Positions 20,453 through 32,420 are shown, counted from the first letter of the stretch. The stretch is DNA of 64,000 nt from Burkholderiales bacterium (GCA_025354165.1 JANXNI010000038.1:31484-95483); one strand, 5' to 3'. The notes: a model not told the origin generated them from the sequence alone. Numbers and translations are program-made.

Positions 20453-20572
20453 ATCAGCTTTTTCACAAAAGCGCGACGAATCAGGCGCTAAGAGCTGATT
20501 AAGCCATTTGTCGACTATCAGTTAAATCGACGTCTAGCCCCTTTGCAGTCAAGCTTTCAACTAAAAGCTGTC
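20453..20572. repeat. 120-bp palindromic dispersed element, copy C
   Basis: ATCAGCTTTTTCACAAAAGCGCGACGAATCAGGCGCTA / TAGCCCCTTTGCAGTCAAGCTTTCAACTAAAAGCTGTC; 44-nt core centred on GTCGAC. Confidence 0.8.
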
Positions 20573-20595
20573 GAATGCAATTTCGTGGATATCGA

Positions 20596-22026
20596 CTACT
20601 GCAACGCCTTCGCGCAAAGCGCGATGATTGCGCCCGGTAGCGCGCCGAGCACGAGAATCGCCAATGCGTTCACCGAGATCAAAACGGTTTCGGCACGACT
20701 TGGCATCGCGAGCGATCCTTGTTGTGCGTCGGCGAAATACATCACACGAACGACACGCAGGTAGTAGAACGCGCCAACCAGCGACGCCATCACAGCGATC
20801 ACCGCGATCCAAGTGTAACCAGCGTTGACAATAGACTCGATGACCGACAGCTTGGCCCAAAAGCCAATCGTTGGCGGGATACCTGCGAGCGAGAACATCG
20901 CCAGCAGCATCAGGAATGCGTACCAGGGGGAGCGGCTGTTGAGGCCCTTCAAATCGTCGATATTTTCGAACTCCACGCCACGGCCGGACAGCACCACGAG
21001 GATGCCGAACGAGACAAGCCCGGTGATCGCATAGGCAACGGCGTAGAACATCGCAGCCGCGTAACCATCCTTACCACCGCCAACGAAGCCGAGCAGCAGA
21101 AAACCCATATTGGCAATCGCCGAGTAAGCGAGCATGCGCTTGATGTTGGTTTGTGAGATGGCAATCAGGTTGCCAAGCACGACGGAGATTGTGGCGATCA
21201 CAGCGAAGATGATCGACCAGTCTGCATAGGCGGGCGTTAGCGCGGCACCAAACATACGGTAAGCCAGCGCGAACGCGGCAAGCTTTGCTGCGGTGCCAAG
21301 GAACAACGTGACGGCCGTTGGAGCACCGGTGTAAACGTCGGGCACCCACATATGGAACGGCACGACTCCGAGCTTGAACGCGACGCCTGCGGCAATGAAG
21401 ATCAGACTCAATGCGACCGCTGTTTTGTTCGCTTTGGCAAGAGCCAGAGAAATGGCGTTGAGGCTGATGCTGCCGGTTGCACCGTACAGAATCGACATAC
21501 CGAACAGTAGCAAACCCGACGCCAATGCGCCAAGCACGAAATACTTCATGGCGGCTTCAGTGGCAATGCGGTCGTTGCGTTTGAGCGCGACTAGCGCATA
21601 CATCGACAGGCTCAAGAGTTCAAGGCCAAGGTAGGCTGTGAGCATGCTCGCGGCACTGGCGATCACCATCATGCCGAGCGTGCCGAAGAGCACCAGCGCG
21701 ACGTATTCACCGTTGTCGAGGTCGTGCTTCTTGAGATAGCTCCATGAGTACGCGAGCGCAACTGCGGCTGAAAGCAGCATCGCGAGCTTTAACACAGTGG
21801 CTACGCCGTCGGCGACGAACAGACCCGAAAACGCGGTTTCGCGAACCACGCCAGCGATCGGCGTGAACGGAACAAATACGTAGAGCGCAGTCCACAGCAA
21901 TGCGCCAATACCGCAGGCGTAGGTGAACCACTTTTGTCCGCGGCTCACGAACAAATCGGCAACGAGGATGATGCCCGCGAGGCTGAGCAACACGATTTCG
22001 GGGAGAACGAGCGAGATGTCTTTCAT
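20596..22026 (-). CDS. nuoN: NADH-quinone oxidoreductase subunit N
   Basis: Multi-TM antiporter-like subunit; position in nuo operon; KLGVVPFHMWVPDVYTGAPTAVTLFLGTAAK. Confidence 0.95.
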   Translation of the reverse strand: MKDISLVLPEIVLLSLAGIILVADLFVSRGQKWFTYACGIGALLWTALYVFVPFTPIAGVVRETAFSGLFVADGVATVLKLAMLLSAAVALAYSWSYLKKHDLDNGEYVALVLFGTLGMMVIASAASMLTAYLGLELLSLSMYALVALKRNDRIATEAAMKYFVLGALASGLLLFGMSILYGATGSISLNAISLALAKANKTAVALSLIFIAAGVAFKLGVVPFHMWVPDVYTGAPTAVTLFLGTAAKLAAFALAYRMFGAALTPAYADWSIIFAVIATISVVLGNLIAISQTNIKRMLAYSAIANMGFLLLGFVGGGKDGYAAAMFYAVAYAITGLVSFGILVVLSGRGVEFENIDDLKGLNSRSPWYAFLMLLAMFSLAGIPPTIGFWAKLSVIESIVNAGYTWIAVIAVMASLVGAFYYLRVVRVMYFADAQQGSLAMPSRAETVLISVNALAILVLGALPGAIIALCAKALQ

Positions 22027-22044
22027 AGTGGTGTTCTCGTGCGC

Positions 22045-23556
22045 CTACAGTTTGCTGTGCGACACATGCGTGATGAGCGCTTCCACGCTCTTGTGCATCA
22101 CTTCGGTGAACGGCGCGGGGTAAAGGCCCATACCCAAGACGCACGCCGCGACGAGCATCAGCATCCAGAATTCGCGTGGTGATACGTCTTTCATTTCACG
22201 AACGTGATCGTTGCCGATATCGCCGAAGATCACGCGCTTGTACATCCACAACGTGTACGCCGCACCAAGGATCAACGCGAGCCCGGCGCATGCTGCGGTC
22301 CAGAACATGCCTTGCTTCACGGCGGCGAGCGTCACGGTGAATTCACCGATGAAACCGGATGTGCCAGGCAATCCGGCGTTCGCCATACCGAACAGCATCA
22401 TGAGCGCTGCGAACTTCGGCATCACGTTCACGACGCCGCCATAGTCCGCAATGTTGCGGCTATGCAGGCGGTCGTACATCACGCCGATGCAGAGGAACAT
22501 CGCGGCTGACACGAAGCCGTGCGAGATCATCTGCATCAAGCCGCCCTCAATACCAAGCGCACTGCCCTGCCCGCCCACAAAAAGGAAAAAGCCAAGCGTG
22601 ACGAAGCCCATGTGCGAAATCGACGAATAGGCGACGAGCTTTTTCATGTCGGTCTGGATCAGCGCGATGAAGCCGATATAGACGATAGCGATCAGCGAAA
22701 TGACGATGACAAACGGTGCCATCATGTGCGACGCATCGGGCACGATGGGCAGGATGAAACGCAGGAAACCGTACGCACCGAGCTTTAACGTGATCGCTGC
22801 CAAAATCACCGAGCCGCCGGTTGGCGCTTCAACGTGGGCGTCGGGCAACCAGGTGTGCACGGGCCACATTGGCACCTTCACCGCAAACGCCAGGAAGAAC
22901 GCGATGAATATCAAAATCTGCGGCGTTTTACCGAGCGGAACTTTGTGAAAATCAGCAATCGTGAAACTGCCGCCGGTGACGTTGTATAGGTACAAAAACG
23001 CAACCAGCATCAATAGCGAACCAAGAAGCATGTAGAGGAAAAACTTGATCGCCGCGTACAGGCGATTCGGACCGCCCCAGATGCCGATGATCAAATACAT
23101 CGGGATCAACATCGCCTCGAAGAATACGTAAAACAGCATCGCATCGGCCGCAGCGAATGCGCCGTTGATGAGCCCCGACATGACGAGGAAAGCCGCGAAA
23201 TACTGCGCAGGCTGTTTCTCGATAACGACCCAACCGGCGATCACAACAAGGATGGTTGTGAAGCTGTTGAGCATCACAAACCACATCGACAGGCCATCAA
23301 CGCCGAGGTAGTACCCAATCTTGTAGCGCTCAATCCACGGCACGTTTTCGACGAATTGCAGCGCGGCGGTCGACGGGTCGAAGCCGCTGTAGAGCGGGAT
23401 GGTGACGAGAAAGCCAGCGACGGCAACGAAGAGCGCTACCCAGCGCGTAAGATTGGCAGCGGCGCTGCGTTCGGCAATGTCGGCCTTGTCGCGTCCCGTG
23501 GTCATCACGGCGAGGCCGCCGAGAATCGGAATCCAGATAGAAAGTGAGAGCAGCAT
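22045..23556 (-). CDS. nuoM: NADH-quinone oxidoreductase subunit M
   Basis: VKVPMWPVHTWLPDAHVEAPTGGSVILAAITLKLGAYGFLRF. Confidence 0.95.
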   Translation of the reverse strand: MLLSLSIWIPILGGLAVMTTGRDKADIAERSAAANLTRWVALFVAVAGFLVTIPLYSGFDPSTAALQFVENVPWIERYKIGYYLGVDGLSMWFVMLNSFTTILVVIAGWVVIEKQPAQYFAAFLVMSGLINGAFAAADAMLFYVFFEAMLIPMYLIIGIWGGPNRLYAAIKFFLYMLLGSLLMLVAFLYLYNVTGGSFTIADFHKVPLGKTPQILIFIAFFLAFAVKVPMWPVHTWLPDAHVEAPTGGSVILAAITLKLGAYGFLRFILPIVPDASHMMAPFVIVISLIAIVYIGFIALIQTDMKKLVAYSSISHMGFVTLGFFLFVGGQGSALGIEGGLMQMISHGFVSAAMFLCIGVMYDRLHSRNIADYGGVVNVMPKFAALMMLFGMANAGLPGTSGFIGEFTVTLAAVKQGMFWTAACAGLALILGAAYTLWMYKRVIFGDIGNDHVREMKDVSPREFWMLMLVAACVLGMGLYPAPFTEVMHKSVEALITHVSHSKL

Positions 23557-23574
23557 GATTTTTTGTAATTCGCT

Positions 23575-25566
23575 CTAGCGCAACAGCAGCCAGGTGAGGA
23601 AGACGAGCACGCCCGCCAACATCACAAAGGCGTAGTGATAGATATAGCCGGTCTGCAGATGACGCATCACGCCTGAAAGCGCGCCGATGCCTTTGGCGGA
23701 ACCGTTCACAATCACGCCATCGATGATCGCGCGATCACCGGCCTTGAAGAACAGTTCGCCCAATTTGCGCGCACCACCGGCAAAGAAGAAATCGTTGAAG
23801 CGGTCGAAGTAGTATTTTTCTTCGAGGATTTTGACGATGAAGCTGAATTGTTTGCGCAACTTCGCGGGCAATGCAGGGTTCATCACGTAAAGATAGAACG
23901 CAAGCGCGACACCCAGCATGGCCAAAATGAACGGCAAGCTGGTCAGCCCATGAATCGCCATCGCCATCGCACCGTGGAACTCTTCGGTCAACGGCTTGAT
24001 CGTGTTGTGTTGGTCAGCCACCGCGATCACGCCCTTGAACCAGTCGCCATGAACGATTTGGCCGATGCCAAAGTAACCGAGGATCGCTGAGGGAATCGCG
24101 AGCAGAACGAGTGGCACTGTGACGACCCACGGAGACTCGTGCGGCTTGGCGTCGTGGCTTTGATCATGGTGATGATCGTCGTGAGCGTGGTCATCATGCG
24201 GTGCCTGGTTGTAGCGCTCCTTGCCGTGGAACACGAGGAAATACATCCGGAACGAATAGAAGGCCGTGACGAACACGCCTGCTAGCACCGCAAAATTCGC
24301 GTAAGCATGCCCGAAAATTGTGCTCTCGTGGACAGCCTCAATGATCGTGTCTTTCGAATAAAAACCAGACATGAAAGGAAAACCAATCAACGCGAGCGAT
24401 CCGATCAACGATGTGATCCACGTGATCTTCATGTACTTGCGCACACCGCCCATGTAGCGGATGTCCTGATTGTGATGCATGCCAATGATGACCGAGCCTG
24501 CACCAAGGAACAGCAAGGCTTTGAAGAATGCATGCGTGACCAGATGAAACATCGCGGCGCTGTACGCCGACACGCCCAAAGCGACCGTCATATAGCCCAG
24601 CTGCGAGAGCGTTGAATACGCAACGACGCGCTTGATGTCGTACTGAATGATGCCGAGGAAACCCATGAACAACGCCGTCGTCGCGCCAATGATCAGCACG
24701 AAGGACAGCGCGGTCGTCGACATCTCAAACAGCGGCGACATGCGCGACACCATGAAAATGCCTGCCGTGACCATCGTCGCCGCATGGATCAACGCGGAGA
24801 TCGGCGTTGGACCTTCCATCGAGTCTGGCAGCCAAACATGCAGAGGCACTTGAGCGGATTTTCCCATCGCGCCAATGAACAGCAGAATGCAGGTCGCCGT
24901 TGCCCACATCGGAATACCAAACGGCCCCATGTTCACGGCGATATTGGCAAGTGACGGCGCGGTTTTGAATACAGTCGCATAGTCGAGGCTCCCCGTGTAT
25001 GCAACCACCAGCGCGATGCCGAGCAGGAAACCCAAATCGCCAACGCGGTTTACAAGAAACGCTTTCATGTTGGCGAAAATCGCCGTTGGCTTGGTGTACC
25101 AGAAGCCAATCAGCAGGTACGACACGAGACCCACGGCCTCCCAACCGAAGAACAGTTGCAGAAAGTTGTTGCTCATCACAAGCATCAACATCGAGAACGT
25201 GAACAGCGAGATATAGCTGAAGAAGCGCTGATAACCGGGGTCTTCTTCCATGTAACCAATGGTGTAGATATGCACCATGAGCGAGACCGAGGTGACCACC
25301 AGCATCATGGTCACAGTCAACGTGTCGATCAGAAATCCGACTTCGAAGTGAATGCCACCGGACACCATCCATGTGTACAGCGGGCCGTTAAATGTGTTTC
25401 CGTTAAGTACATCAGCGAACACGGCGCATGACGCGATGAACGAGATGAGGACGCCGAGAATAGTGACCCAATGCGCGCCTTTGCGACCGATCTGTTTTCC
25501 GAACAGGCCCGCCAGAATTGCGCCAATCAGTGGCGCAAACGGGACGATGAGATAGGTGAGTTTCAT
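23575..25566 (-). CDS. nuoL: NADH-quinone oxidoreductase subunit L
   Basis: GKSAQVPLHVWLPDSMEGPTPISALIHAATMVTAG; 663 aa. Confidence 0.95.
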   Translation of the reverse strand: MKLTYLIVPFAPLIGAILAGLFGKQIGRKGAHWVTILGVLISFIASCAVFADVLNGNTFNGPLYTWMVSGGIHFEVGFLIDTLTVTMMLVVTSVSLMVHIYTIGYMEEDPGYQRFFSYISLFTFSMLMLVMSNNFLQLFFGWEAVGLVSYLLIGFWYTKPTAIFANMKAFLVNRVGDLGFLLGIALVVAYTGSLDYATVFKTAPSLANIAVNMGPFGIPMWATATCILLFIGAMGKSAQVPLHVWLPDSMEGPTPISALIHAATMVTAGIFMVSRMSPLFEMSTTALSFVLIIGATTALFMGFLGIIQYDIKRVVAYSTLSQLGYMTVALGVSAYSAAMFHLVTHAFFKALLFLGAGSVIIGMHHNQDIRYMGGVRKYMKITWITSLIGSLALIGFPFMSGFYSKDTIIEAVHESTIFGHAYANFAVLAGVFVTAFYSFRMYFLVFHGKERYNQAPHDDHAHDDHHHDQSHDAKPHESPWVVTVPLVLLAIPSAILGYFGIGQIVHGDWFKGVIAVADQHNTIKPLTEEFHGAMAMAIHGLTSLPFILAMLGVALAFYLYVMNPALPAKLRKQFSFIVKILEEKYYFDRFNDFFFAGGARKLGELFFKAGDRAIIDGVIVNGSAKGIGALSGVMRHLQTGYIYHYAFVMLAGVLVFLTWLLLR

Positions 25567-25575
25567 GTCGCTCGC

Positions 25576-25890
25576 TTATCCCTTCAACTTACCGATTTGG
25601 TTCACGTCAATGGAACCCACATTGCGGAAGAGCACGACGAGGATGGCAAGGCCAATTGCAGATTCAGCGGCCGCAACGGTCAGAATGAAGAAGACAAAAA
25701 CCTGACCACTTAGATCGCCAAGATAGCTTGAAAACGCGATGAAGTTCAGGTTCACTGCAAGCAGCATCAACTCAATCGCCATCAGCAAAATGATGACGTT
25801 GCGACGATTCAGGAAGATACCAATGACGCTGATGGTGAACAGCGCCGCGGCAACGATCAGATAACTGTCGAGAGTAGGTACAGGCAACAT
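25576..25890 (-). CDS. nuoK: NADH-quinone oxidoreductase subunit K
   Basis: [26 protein letters not shown]; 104 aa. Confidence 0.95.
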   Translation of the reverse strand: MLPVPTLDSYLIVAAALFTISVIGIFLNRRNVIILLMAIELMLLAVNLNFIAFSSYLGDLSGQVFVFFILTVAAAESAIGLAILVVLFRNVGSIDVNQIGKLKG

Positions 25891-26553
25891 TTATTTCTTC
25901 GCCTCCACATTAACGACGGCTGCCGTAACAGGCGTTTCTGCTGACGTAGGCTTTTCGCTAGACATTTTGAGAATGCGCAGGCGATCATTGCGCTTGACCA
26001 ACACTTGCTCACCCGGATTCTGGTAGCGGGTTTCGCGACGATCACGCAACGTCAGGGCAATCGCTGCGACGATGGCGACCAGCAACAAAACGCCCGCGAT
26101 CTCGACGGCGTAGATGTATTTGGTGAACAGCTCAATGCCGAGAGCCTTTGTATTGCTGCCGTCCAGCAGGATCGCGTTTGTGGTTCCGGTAAGACCCGTT
26201 TGCTTTTTGAACGACAGGCTAAGCACCAGAATCATTTCAAGGAATATGGCCGCACCGACCAGCAAGCCGACTGGCAGATAGCTTCGGAATTGGGTGCGTA
26301 GTTCTTCGAAATTTACGTCAAGCATCATCACCACGAATAGAAACAACACCATCACGGCCCCGACGTAGACAAGCACCAGTGCTATGGCGAGGAATTCCGC
26401 TTTGAGGAGCATCCACAACGCGGACGCCGAGAAGAATGCGAGCACCAGAAATAGCGCGGCATGCACTGGATTTTTGACGCTGATGACGCGGCTCGCAGAG
26501 AGCAGCAGCACGAACGAAAATACGTAAAAGACGATTGTGGCTAGATCAGGCAT
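25891..26553 (-). CDS. nuoJ: NADH-quinone oxidoreductase subunit J
   Basis: NPVHAALFLVLAFFSASALWMLLKAEFLAIALVLVYVGAVMVLFLFVVMMLD. Confidence 0.95.
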   Translation of the reverse strand: MPDLATIVFYVFSFVLLLSASRVISVKNPVHAALFLVLAFFSASALWMLLKAEFLAIALVLVYVGAVMVLFLFVVMMLDVNFEELRTQFRSYLPVGLLVGAAIFLEMILVLSLSFKKQTGLTGTTNAILLDGSNTKALGIELFTKYIYAVEIAGVLLLVAIVAAIALTLRDRRETRYQNPGEQVLVKRNDRLRILKMSSEKPTSAETPVTAAVVNVEAKK

Positions 26554-26567
26554 AGGCTGTCTCCGCG

Positions 26568-27065
26568 TTAGCGGAACCTCGCGTCTGCGGCGCGATCCGC
26601 CGCAATTTGTTTTTCGTAACGGTCACCGACGGCGAGCAACATTTCTTTGGTGTAGTAGAGATCACCGCGTTTCTCGCCGTGATATTCGAGGATGCGCGTT
26701 TCGACGATGGAATCCACCGGGCAACTCTCTTCGCAGAAACCGCAGAAGATGCACTTGGTGAGATCAACGTCGTAGCGCGTGGTGCGACGCGAGCCGTCAT
26801 CGCGCACCGTCGATTCGATAGTGATGGCCATCGCCGGGCATACGGCCTCGCACAGCTTGCAGGCGATGCAGCGCTCCTCGCCATTCTCATAGCGACGCAG
26901 CGCATGCAGGCCGCGAAAGCGCGGGCTCTGCGGCGTTTTCTCCTCGGGAAATTGCACGGTGATTTTGCGAGCGAAGAGATATCGTCCCGTTAGAGATAAG
27001 CCCTTGAGCAGCTCCCACAACAGGAATGTTGAGAAAAAATGTTTGACTGAGGCAATCAAGATCAT
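26568..27065 (-). CDS. nuoI: NADH-quinone oxidoreductase subunit I
   Basis: Two 4Fe-4S motifs [12 protein letters not shown] and [12 protein letters not shown]. Confidence 0.96.
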   Translation of the reverse strand: MILIASVKHFFSTFLLWELLKGLSLTGRYLFARKITVQFPEEKTPQSPRFRGLHALRRYENGEERCIACKLCEAVCPAMAITIESTVRDDGSRRTTRYDVDLTKCIFCGFCEESCPVDSIVETRILEYHGEKRGDLYYTKEMLLAVGDRYEKQIAADRAADARFR

Positions 27066-27071
27066 TACCCC

Positions 27072-28133
27072 TTAGTGGAAAGCGACGCCCCACGGCGTCT
27101 GCATGATGATCGCGAGGAACACAATGTAGGCGAGCGTGACCGGGATAAATATTTTCCAGCCTAGCCGCATGATCTGGTCATAGCGATAGCGCGGGAACGA
27201 GGCGCGAATCCAAAGGAAGAAAAACAGAACGAAAAACACCTTGGCAGCCAGCCAGAAGAAGCCATCAGCGAACGGCTTCATGCCGAACACGAAAAGCTCA
27301 TTAGTGATAGGCAATGGTGATAGCCAGCCACCGAGGAACAACACGCTTACCAGCGTCGCGATCAAGATCATGTTGGCGTATTCCGCCAGGAAGAAAATCG
27401 CGAACGTTACGCCAGAATACTCAACGTGGAAGCCGGCGACGATTTCCGATTCCCCTTCGGCCACGTCAAAGGGATGGCGATTGGTCTCGGCCACGCCCGA
27501 GATGAAATAAACGATGAACAACGGGAACAGCGGTATGAAATACCACTGATGCACGCCACCCTGTTGCGCGTTGACGATGTCACTCAAATTCAAGCTGTTC
27601 GCGGCCATGAGCACACCGACCAGGGCAAAGCCCATCGCGATTTCGTAGGAGACGATTTGTGCAGCAGAACGCATACAACCGATGAATGCGTACTTTGAGT
27701 TCGATGCCCAGCCCGCGAGAATTACGCCATAGACGCCAACGGATGTCAGCGCGAGGACATAGAGCAGACCCGCATTGACGTTTGCCAACACGAGCGTTGG
27801 ATCAAACGGAATCACTGCCCAAGCAGCTAGTGCCGGGCCAATCGAAAGGAGCGGTGCGATGTAGAAGAGTGTTTTGTTCGCCCCCGTCGGAACGATAATT
27901 TCTTTGAGTAGAAGTTTCAGTACGTCGGCGAACGGCTGCAACCAGCCAAAACCCACACGGTTAGGCCCAATGCGCACTTGCATCCAACCGATAACTTTGC
28001 GCTCCCACAGCGTCAAGAACGCCACACACAGCGTGATCGGCACAACGATTACGAGAATTTTCAACAGCGTCCAGATCGCGTAGCTGATGCCGGGATAATC
28101 AGCGCCGAGAACGAGCTCTACAGGATTACTCAT
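27072..28133 (-). CDS. nuoH: NADH-quinone oxidoreductase subunit H
   Basis: [61 protein letters not shown]. Confidence 0.96.
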   Translation of the reverse strand: MSNPVELVLGADYPGISYAIWTLLKILVIVVPITLCVAFLTLWERKVIGWMQVRIGPNRVGFGWLQPFADVLKLLLKEIIVPTGANKTLFYIAPLLSIGPALAAWAVIPFDPTLVLANVNAGLLYVLALTSVGVYGVILAGWASNSKYAFIGCMRSAAQIVSYEIAMGFALVGVLMAANSLNLSDIVNAQQGGVHQWYFIPLFPLFIVYFISGVAETNRHPFDVAEGESEIVAGFHVEYSGVTFAIFFLAEYANMILIATLVSVLFLGGWLSPLPITNELFVFGMKPFADGFFWLAAKVFFVLFFFLWIRASFPRYRYDQIMRLGWKIFIPVTLAYIVFLAIIMQTPWGVAFH

Positions 28134-30451
28134 GCGGCCTCCAACGTAATCGCGGCGGTTGCATCACCCAGTTGCGCTGACACTTCGGTGGCTAGCGGAA
28201 CACGCACGGCGCCAACGGCCACGGTTGAATCGACGAATAGCGTTGCAGTTGCCGAAAAACCCCCTTGCGTCACGCGAACATTGTCTCCAGCCTTGAGTGC
28301 CAGACTGTCGGCCGTCGCATGTGAAACGCGAACCCGAGGTTGCTTGCCGTACGCCGACAGCGACAGCGCATGGCCACGGCGAACCAACGAGTCCGCGTGA
28401 TAAATCGGCAAATCAGCAACACGCTCAAGCGCACCCGTCGATTCAGAATCCGAGAGCGCCAACATACGCACACGAGCACCGAGCTGCGATTCACTGTAGC
28501 TCGCCAGCGCGAGCGCTTTCACGTCCTCGCTGGAATTCAGAGCAGCAAACTCCGCTCCGAACACATCGCCAATAACTCGAAGTACTTTCCATCCTGGACG
28601 CGCTTCTCCCAGCGGCCGAACGACACCGGTGAACGATTGAACCGTACCGTCTTGCGATACATAGGTGCCCGATGTTTCCGTGAACGGCGTGATTGGAAGC
28701 AATACGTCGGCGTAGTCGCGCATTGCATCGCTGGCGTATGGCGTGAGGCAAACAACTTTGTCCGCTGAACCTAAAGTTTCCAATGCCTTCGCGCCCATAG
28801 CACTATCGCGCTCGGGTTCACAACCAACCAGTATGAACGCCTTCGCTGCGCCACCGAGAGCCTGATGCGCCGTGACGCCACCGTCGAGCGGCGTGGCACC
28901 TGCAATATGACAGGACAGCGTCGAACTCGACAACGTGAGGCGACCGTAGGTGCCGCCGCAGACACCTGCGATTGCGTTAGCGAGAGATTCGATATGCGAC
29001 GCGTCCGATTGCGTCAGCGCGAGATCACCGAGCAACACGGCAACACGTTTCCCGGTGGCGAGAGATGCCGCAATTTGCTCGACCTCAGGGCTGATTTTTT
29101 CGACAGAAATCGGCGTCTCTTTTTCGAGTCGTTTGGCAAGCGCCGACAAAACCGCCGCCATCGTATCCCAAATCGCGGACGGCTTGACCATGACTTTTGC
29201 TGCGACCGCACACAGCGGATCGTCGCTGGTCGTCGTGATGAGAGACAGCGCAGCGCCTTTTTTGACGCGCTGACGAATGCGTTGCGCGATAAGGGGTTGC
29301 TCTTGACGCAGGTTTGAACCAATCACCAGGATGCGGTCATAGCTGGCTAGATCCGACACTTTCATACCGAGCCATGGTACGCCGCCGCCTTGATCAAGCG
29401 CCGCGTCTGTCACACGAAGTCGATGATCAATGATCGTACCGCCAAGCTGCACGGACAGCTTTTTCGCGAGCGTGGCTTCTTCAAGCGTAGTGTGCGCGCC
29501 GAGCAGTATCGCAACGTGGTCTGCGCTATGCGTTTTGACCGAAGAGGCGATCGCTTCACGCGAAGCCGCAAGCGCGTCCTGCCATGAGGCTTGATGCCAA
29601 ACGCCGTCAACCTTCACCATCGGCGAAGTCAGGCGATCAGCGGCGTACAAACCTTCGTAACTAAAACGATCACGATCAGAAATCCAGCACTCGTTGACCG
29701 CTTCGTTCTCATGCGGCAATACGCGCAGCACTCGGTCACCCTTGATCTGAACTTGCAGGTTCGCATTCAAGCCGTCATGCGGGCTAACCGTTTTGCGGCG
29801 TTGCAGCTCCCAAGTTCTGGCGCTGTAGCGGAAAGGCTTAGATGTCAGCGCCCCCACCGGGCACACGTCGATCATGTTGCCGGAGAGTTCGGAATCGACC
29901 GAATTACCAACGAACGAAAGAATTTCGGAATGCTCGCCACGACCACCCATTCCGAGTTCCATGATGCCCGCGACCTCTTGGCCGAAGCGAACACAGCGCG
30001 TGCAATGAATACAGCGACTCATCTCTTGCGCGCTCACCAGAGGGCCGAGATTTTTGTGGAAGACGACGCGCTTTTCCTCTTCAAAGCGTGATCCAGATTT
30101 ACCGTAACCAACGGCCAAATCCTGCAACTGACATTCACCACCCTGATCGCAAATTGGACAGTCCAGCGGATGATTGATCAGCAGGAACTCCATCACGCCC
30201 TGTTGTGCCTTTTTTGCTTGCTCAGAGGCCGTGAAGACTTTCATGCCTTCGGTGACCGGCGTTGCGCAAGCAGGTAGTGGTTTGGGCGCTTTTTCTACCT
30301 GAACGAGACACATTCGACAGTTCGCCGCGATGGAGAGTTTCTTGTGATAGCAGAAGTGCGGAACGTACGCGCCGACCTGGTTGGCGGCGTCCATCACCGT
30401 GCTGCCTGGCGCGACTTGTACTGCTTTACCGTCGATTTCTATGTTCAACAT
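28130..30451 (-). CDS. nuoG: NADH-quinone oxidoreductase subunit G
   Basis: 2Fe-2S domain, [28 protein letters not shown], molybdopterin-oxidoreductase-like C-terminus. Confidence 0.96.
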   Translation of the reverse strand: MLNIEIDGKAVQVAPGSTVMDAANQVGAYVPHFCYHKKLSIAANCRMCLVQVEKAPKPLPACATPVTEGMKVFTASEQAKKAQQGVMEFLLINHPLDCPICDQGGECQLQDLAVGYGKSGSRFEEEKRVVFHKNLGPLVSAQEMSRCIHCTRCVRFGQEVAGIMELGMGGRGEHSEILSFVGNSVDSELSGNMIDVCPVGALTSKPFRYSARTWELQRRKTVSPHDGLNANLQVQIKGDRVLRVLPHENEAVNECWISDRDRFSYEGLYAADRLTSPMVKVDGVWHQASWQDALAASREAIASSVKTHSADHVAILLGAHTTLEEATLAKKLSVQLGGTIIDHRLRVTDAALDQGGGVPWLGMKVSDLASYDRILVIGSNLRQEQPLIAQRIRQRVKKGAALSLITTTSDDPLCAVAAKVMVKPSAIWDTMAAVLSALAKRLEKETPISVEKISPEVEQIAASLATGKRVAVLLGDLALTQSDASHIESLANAIAGVCGGTYGRLTLSSSTLSCHIAGATPLDGGVTAHQALGGAAKAFILVGCEPERDSAMGAKALETLGSADKVVCLTPYASDAMRDYADVLLPITPFTETSGTYVSQDGTVQSFTGVVRPLGEARPGWKVLRVIGDVFGAEFAALNSSEDVKALALASYSESQLGARVRMLALSDSESTGALERVADLPIYHADSLVRRGHALSLSAYGKQPRVRVSHATADSLALKAGDNVRVTQGGFSATATLFVDSTVAVGAVRVPLATEVSAQLGDATAAITLEAA

Positions 30452-30482
30452 ATGCGAACCTCTACCAATTCATTTCTCGGGC

Positions 30483-30566
30483 GCAGTGCGTCGTTGCGCG
30501 GTGCTCGCAATCCTCATGTACCAGGACGTACATTGCGGTTGCTGCGCGTCGCGCGCCTAGCACTGC
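30483..30566. repeat. 84-bp imperfect palindrome between nuoG and nuoF
   Basis: GCAGTGC ... GCAATCCTCATGTAC CAGGAC GTACATTGCGGTTGC ... GCACTGC; lies in the only sizeable gap (176 bp) of the nuo operon. Confidence 0.65.
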
Positions 30567-30627
30567 ATCCCGATAAAGTGAATTGTTAGAAGTGCCCATG
30601 TGTGTTGATTTGGTTTCGGCGGTTCGG

Positions 30628-31926
30628 TTAAATGTAGGCGGGCACAAGGCAACGCTTATTATCGATGTGATACTGGAACTCGTCGCGATAGTGCTTTACA
30701 AACGCACGCACAGGCATAGCAGCGGCATCACCCAGCGCGCAAATCGTGCGCCCCTGAATGTTGTCTGCGACTGAGTTCAACATGTCGAGATCGTCGTTGC
30801 GGCCTTCGCCATGCTCGATACGATTGACCATGCGCCAGAGCCAGCCCGTACCTTCACGACATGGGGTGCACTGGCCGCAGGATTCTTCGTAATAAAAGTA
30901 CGACAGGCGCAGCAGCGACTTCACCATGCAGCGGGTTTCGTCCATGACGATCACCGCGCCCGAGCCTAGCATCGAGCCTGCTTTGGCAATGGAGTCGTAG
31001 TCCATGTTCGTCTGCATCATGATGTCACCGGGAATCACTGGCATAGACGATCCGCCCGGAATTACAGCTTTGCACTTTTTGCCGTCGCGCATGCCGCCTG
31101 CGAGTTCAAGTAACTTCGCGAATGGCGTACCGAGTGGAACTTCAAAGTTGCCGGGGCGCGCAACGTCACCGGACACAGAGAACAGCTTGGTGCCGCCGTT
31201 ATTCGGCAGACCCAAATTCAGGAATGCCTCGCCGCCTTTGCGCATGATCCACGGAACTGCAGCGAACGTTTCGGTGTTGTTGATCGTGGTTGGCTTGCCG
31301 TACAGGCCAAAGCTCGCGGGGAACGGCGGTTTGAAGCGCGGTTGGCCCTTTTTTCCTTCAAGCGATTCCAGCAAGGCGGTCTCTTCACCGCAAATGTACG
31401 CACCATATCCGTGGAATGCATGCAGCTGAAAGTCGAAGCCGCTACCTAGAATATTTGCGCCGAGAAAACCTGCGGCACGCGCCTCTTCCAGCGCTTCTTC
31501 AAACAACTCATATACCGAGAAAATCTCGCCGTGAATATAGTTGTAGCCCACCGTGATGCCCATCGCGTAGGCGGCAATCGCCATGCCTTCAATGACCATG
31601 TGCGGGTTATAGCGCAGGATGTCGCGATCCTTGAATGTGCCCGGTTCGCCCTCGTCAGAGTTGCAGACGAGATACTTCTGCCCCGGGAACTGGCGGGGCA
31701 TGAAGCTCCACTTCAGTCCGGTCGGAAAGCCCGCACCACCGCGTCCGCGAAGCGCTGATTTTTTAACTTCGGCGATAACCTGATCCTGTGGAATTTTTTC
31801 CTTGAGGATTTTGGTCAAAGCCTCGTAGCCGCCGCGCGTCTGGTAGGGGCCGATGCGCCAATCGTTAGCGTCGTCGACCTTGAGATCGGCGAAGATCGTT
31901 GCGTTGATGTGTGGGCCGAAATGCAT
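30628..31926 (-). CDS. nuoF: NADH-quinone oxidoreductase subunit F
   Basis: [49 protein letters not shown]. Confidence 0.97.
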   Translation of the reverse strand: MHFGPHINATIFADLKVDDANDWRIGPYQTRGGYEALTKILKEKIPQDQVIAEVKKSALRGRGGAGFPTGLKWSFMPRQFPGQKYLVCNSDEGEPGTFKDRDILRYNPHMVIEGMAIAAYAMGITVGYNYIHGEIFSVYELFEEALEEARAAGFLGANILGSGFDFQLHAFHGYGAYICGEETALLESLEGKKGQPRFKPPFPASFGLYGKPTTINNTETFAAVPWIMRKGGEAFLNLGLPNNGGTKLFSVSGDVARPGNFEVPLGTPFAKLLELAGGMRDGKKCKAVIPGGSSMPVIPGDIMMQTNMDYDSIAKAGSMLGSGAVIVMDETRCMVKSLLRLSYFYYEESCGQCTPCREGTGWLWRMVNRIEHGEGRNDDLDMLNSVADNIQGRTICALGDAAAMPVRAFVKHYRDEFQYHIDNKRCLVPAYI

Positions 31927-31937
31927 ATTGATACCGC

Positions 31938-32420
31938 CTATGCTTTCTTTAGATCAGCGATGAGAACATCGAACTGATCCGGGGTGATTTTCGCGCGGAT
32001 GTCGTGATTGTTGACAGTAAAAACGGGCGCGTCGCCGCAAGCGCCAAAGCACTCGCCTTCCTTCAACGTGAACATGCCGTCCGCTGTGGTGTCACCGAAT
32101 TCGATGCCCAATGTTTTCTTGGCGTGCTCCGCGCAATTCATCGCGCCTTGCAATTGGCAAGGCAGGTTGGTGCAGAGCGTCAGCTTGAATTTGCCCATCG
32201 GCTTCAAGTTGTACATCGTGTAGAACGACGCGACTTCGTACACGGCAATCGGCGGCATGCCAATGTAGGTCGCGAGTTCCTGCATCGTTTCATTCGACAA
32301 CCAGCCCATTTCCGTTTGCGCAATGGTCAACGCAGCCATGACTGCGGATTGCCTTTGATCAGGCGGAAACTTCGAGAGTTCGCGATCAATCTTTTTGAAC
32401 GCTTCGGGTGAGAGACTCAT
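31938..32420 (-). CDS. nuoE: NADH-quinone oxidoreductase subunit E
   Basis: [12 protein letters not shown] and [15 protein letters not shown] 2Fe-2S motif. Confidence 0.95.
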   Translation of the reverse strand: MSLSPEAFKKIDRELSKFPPDQRQSAVMAALTIAQTEMGWLSNETMQELATYIGMPPIAVYEVASFYTMYNLKPMGKFKLTLCTNLPCQLQGAMNCAEHAKKTLGIEFGDTTADGMFTLKEGECFGACGDAPVFTVNNHDIRAKITPDQFDVLIADLKKA

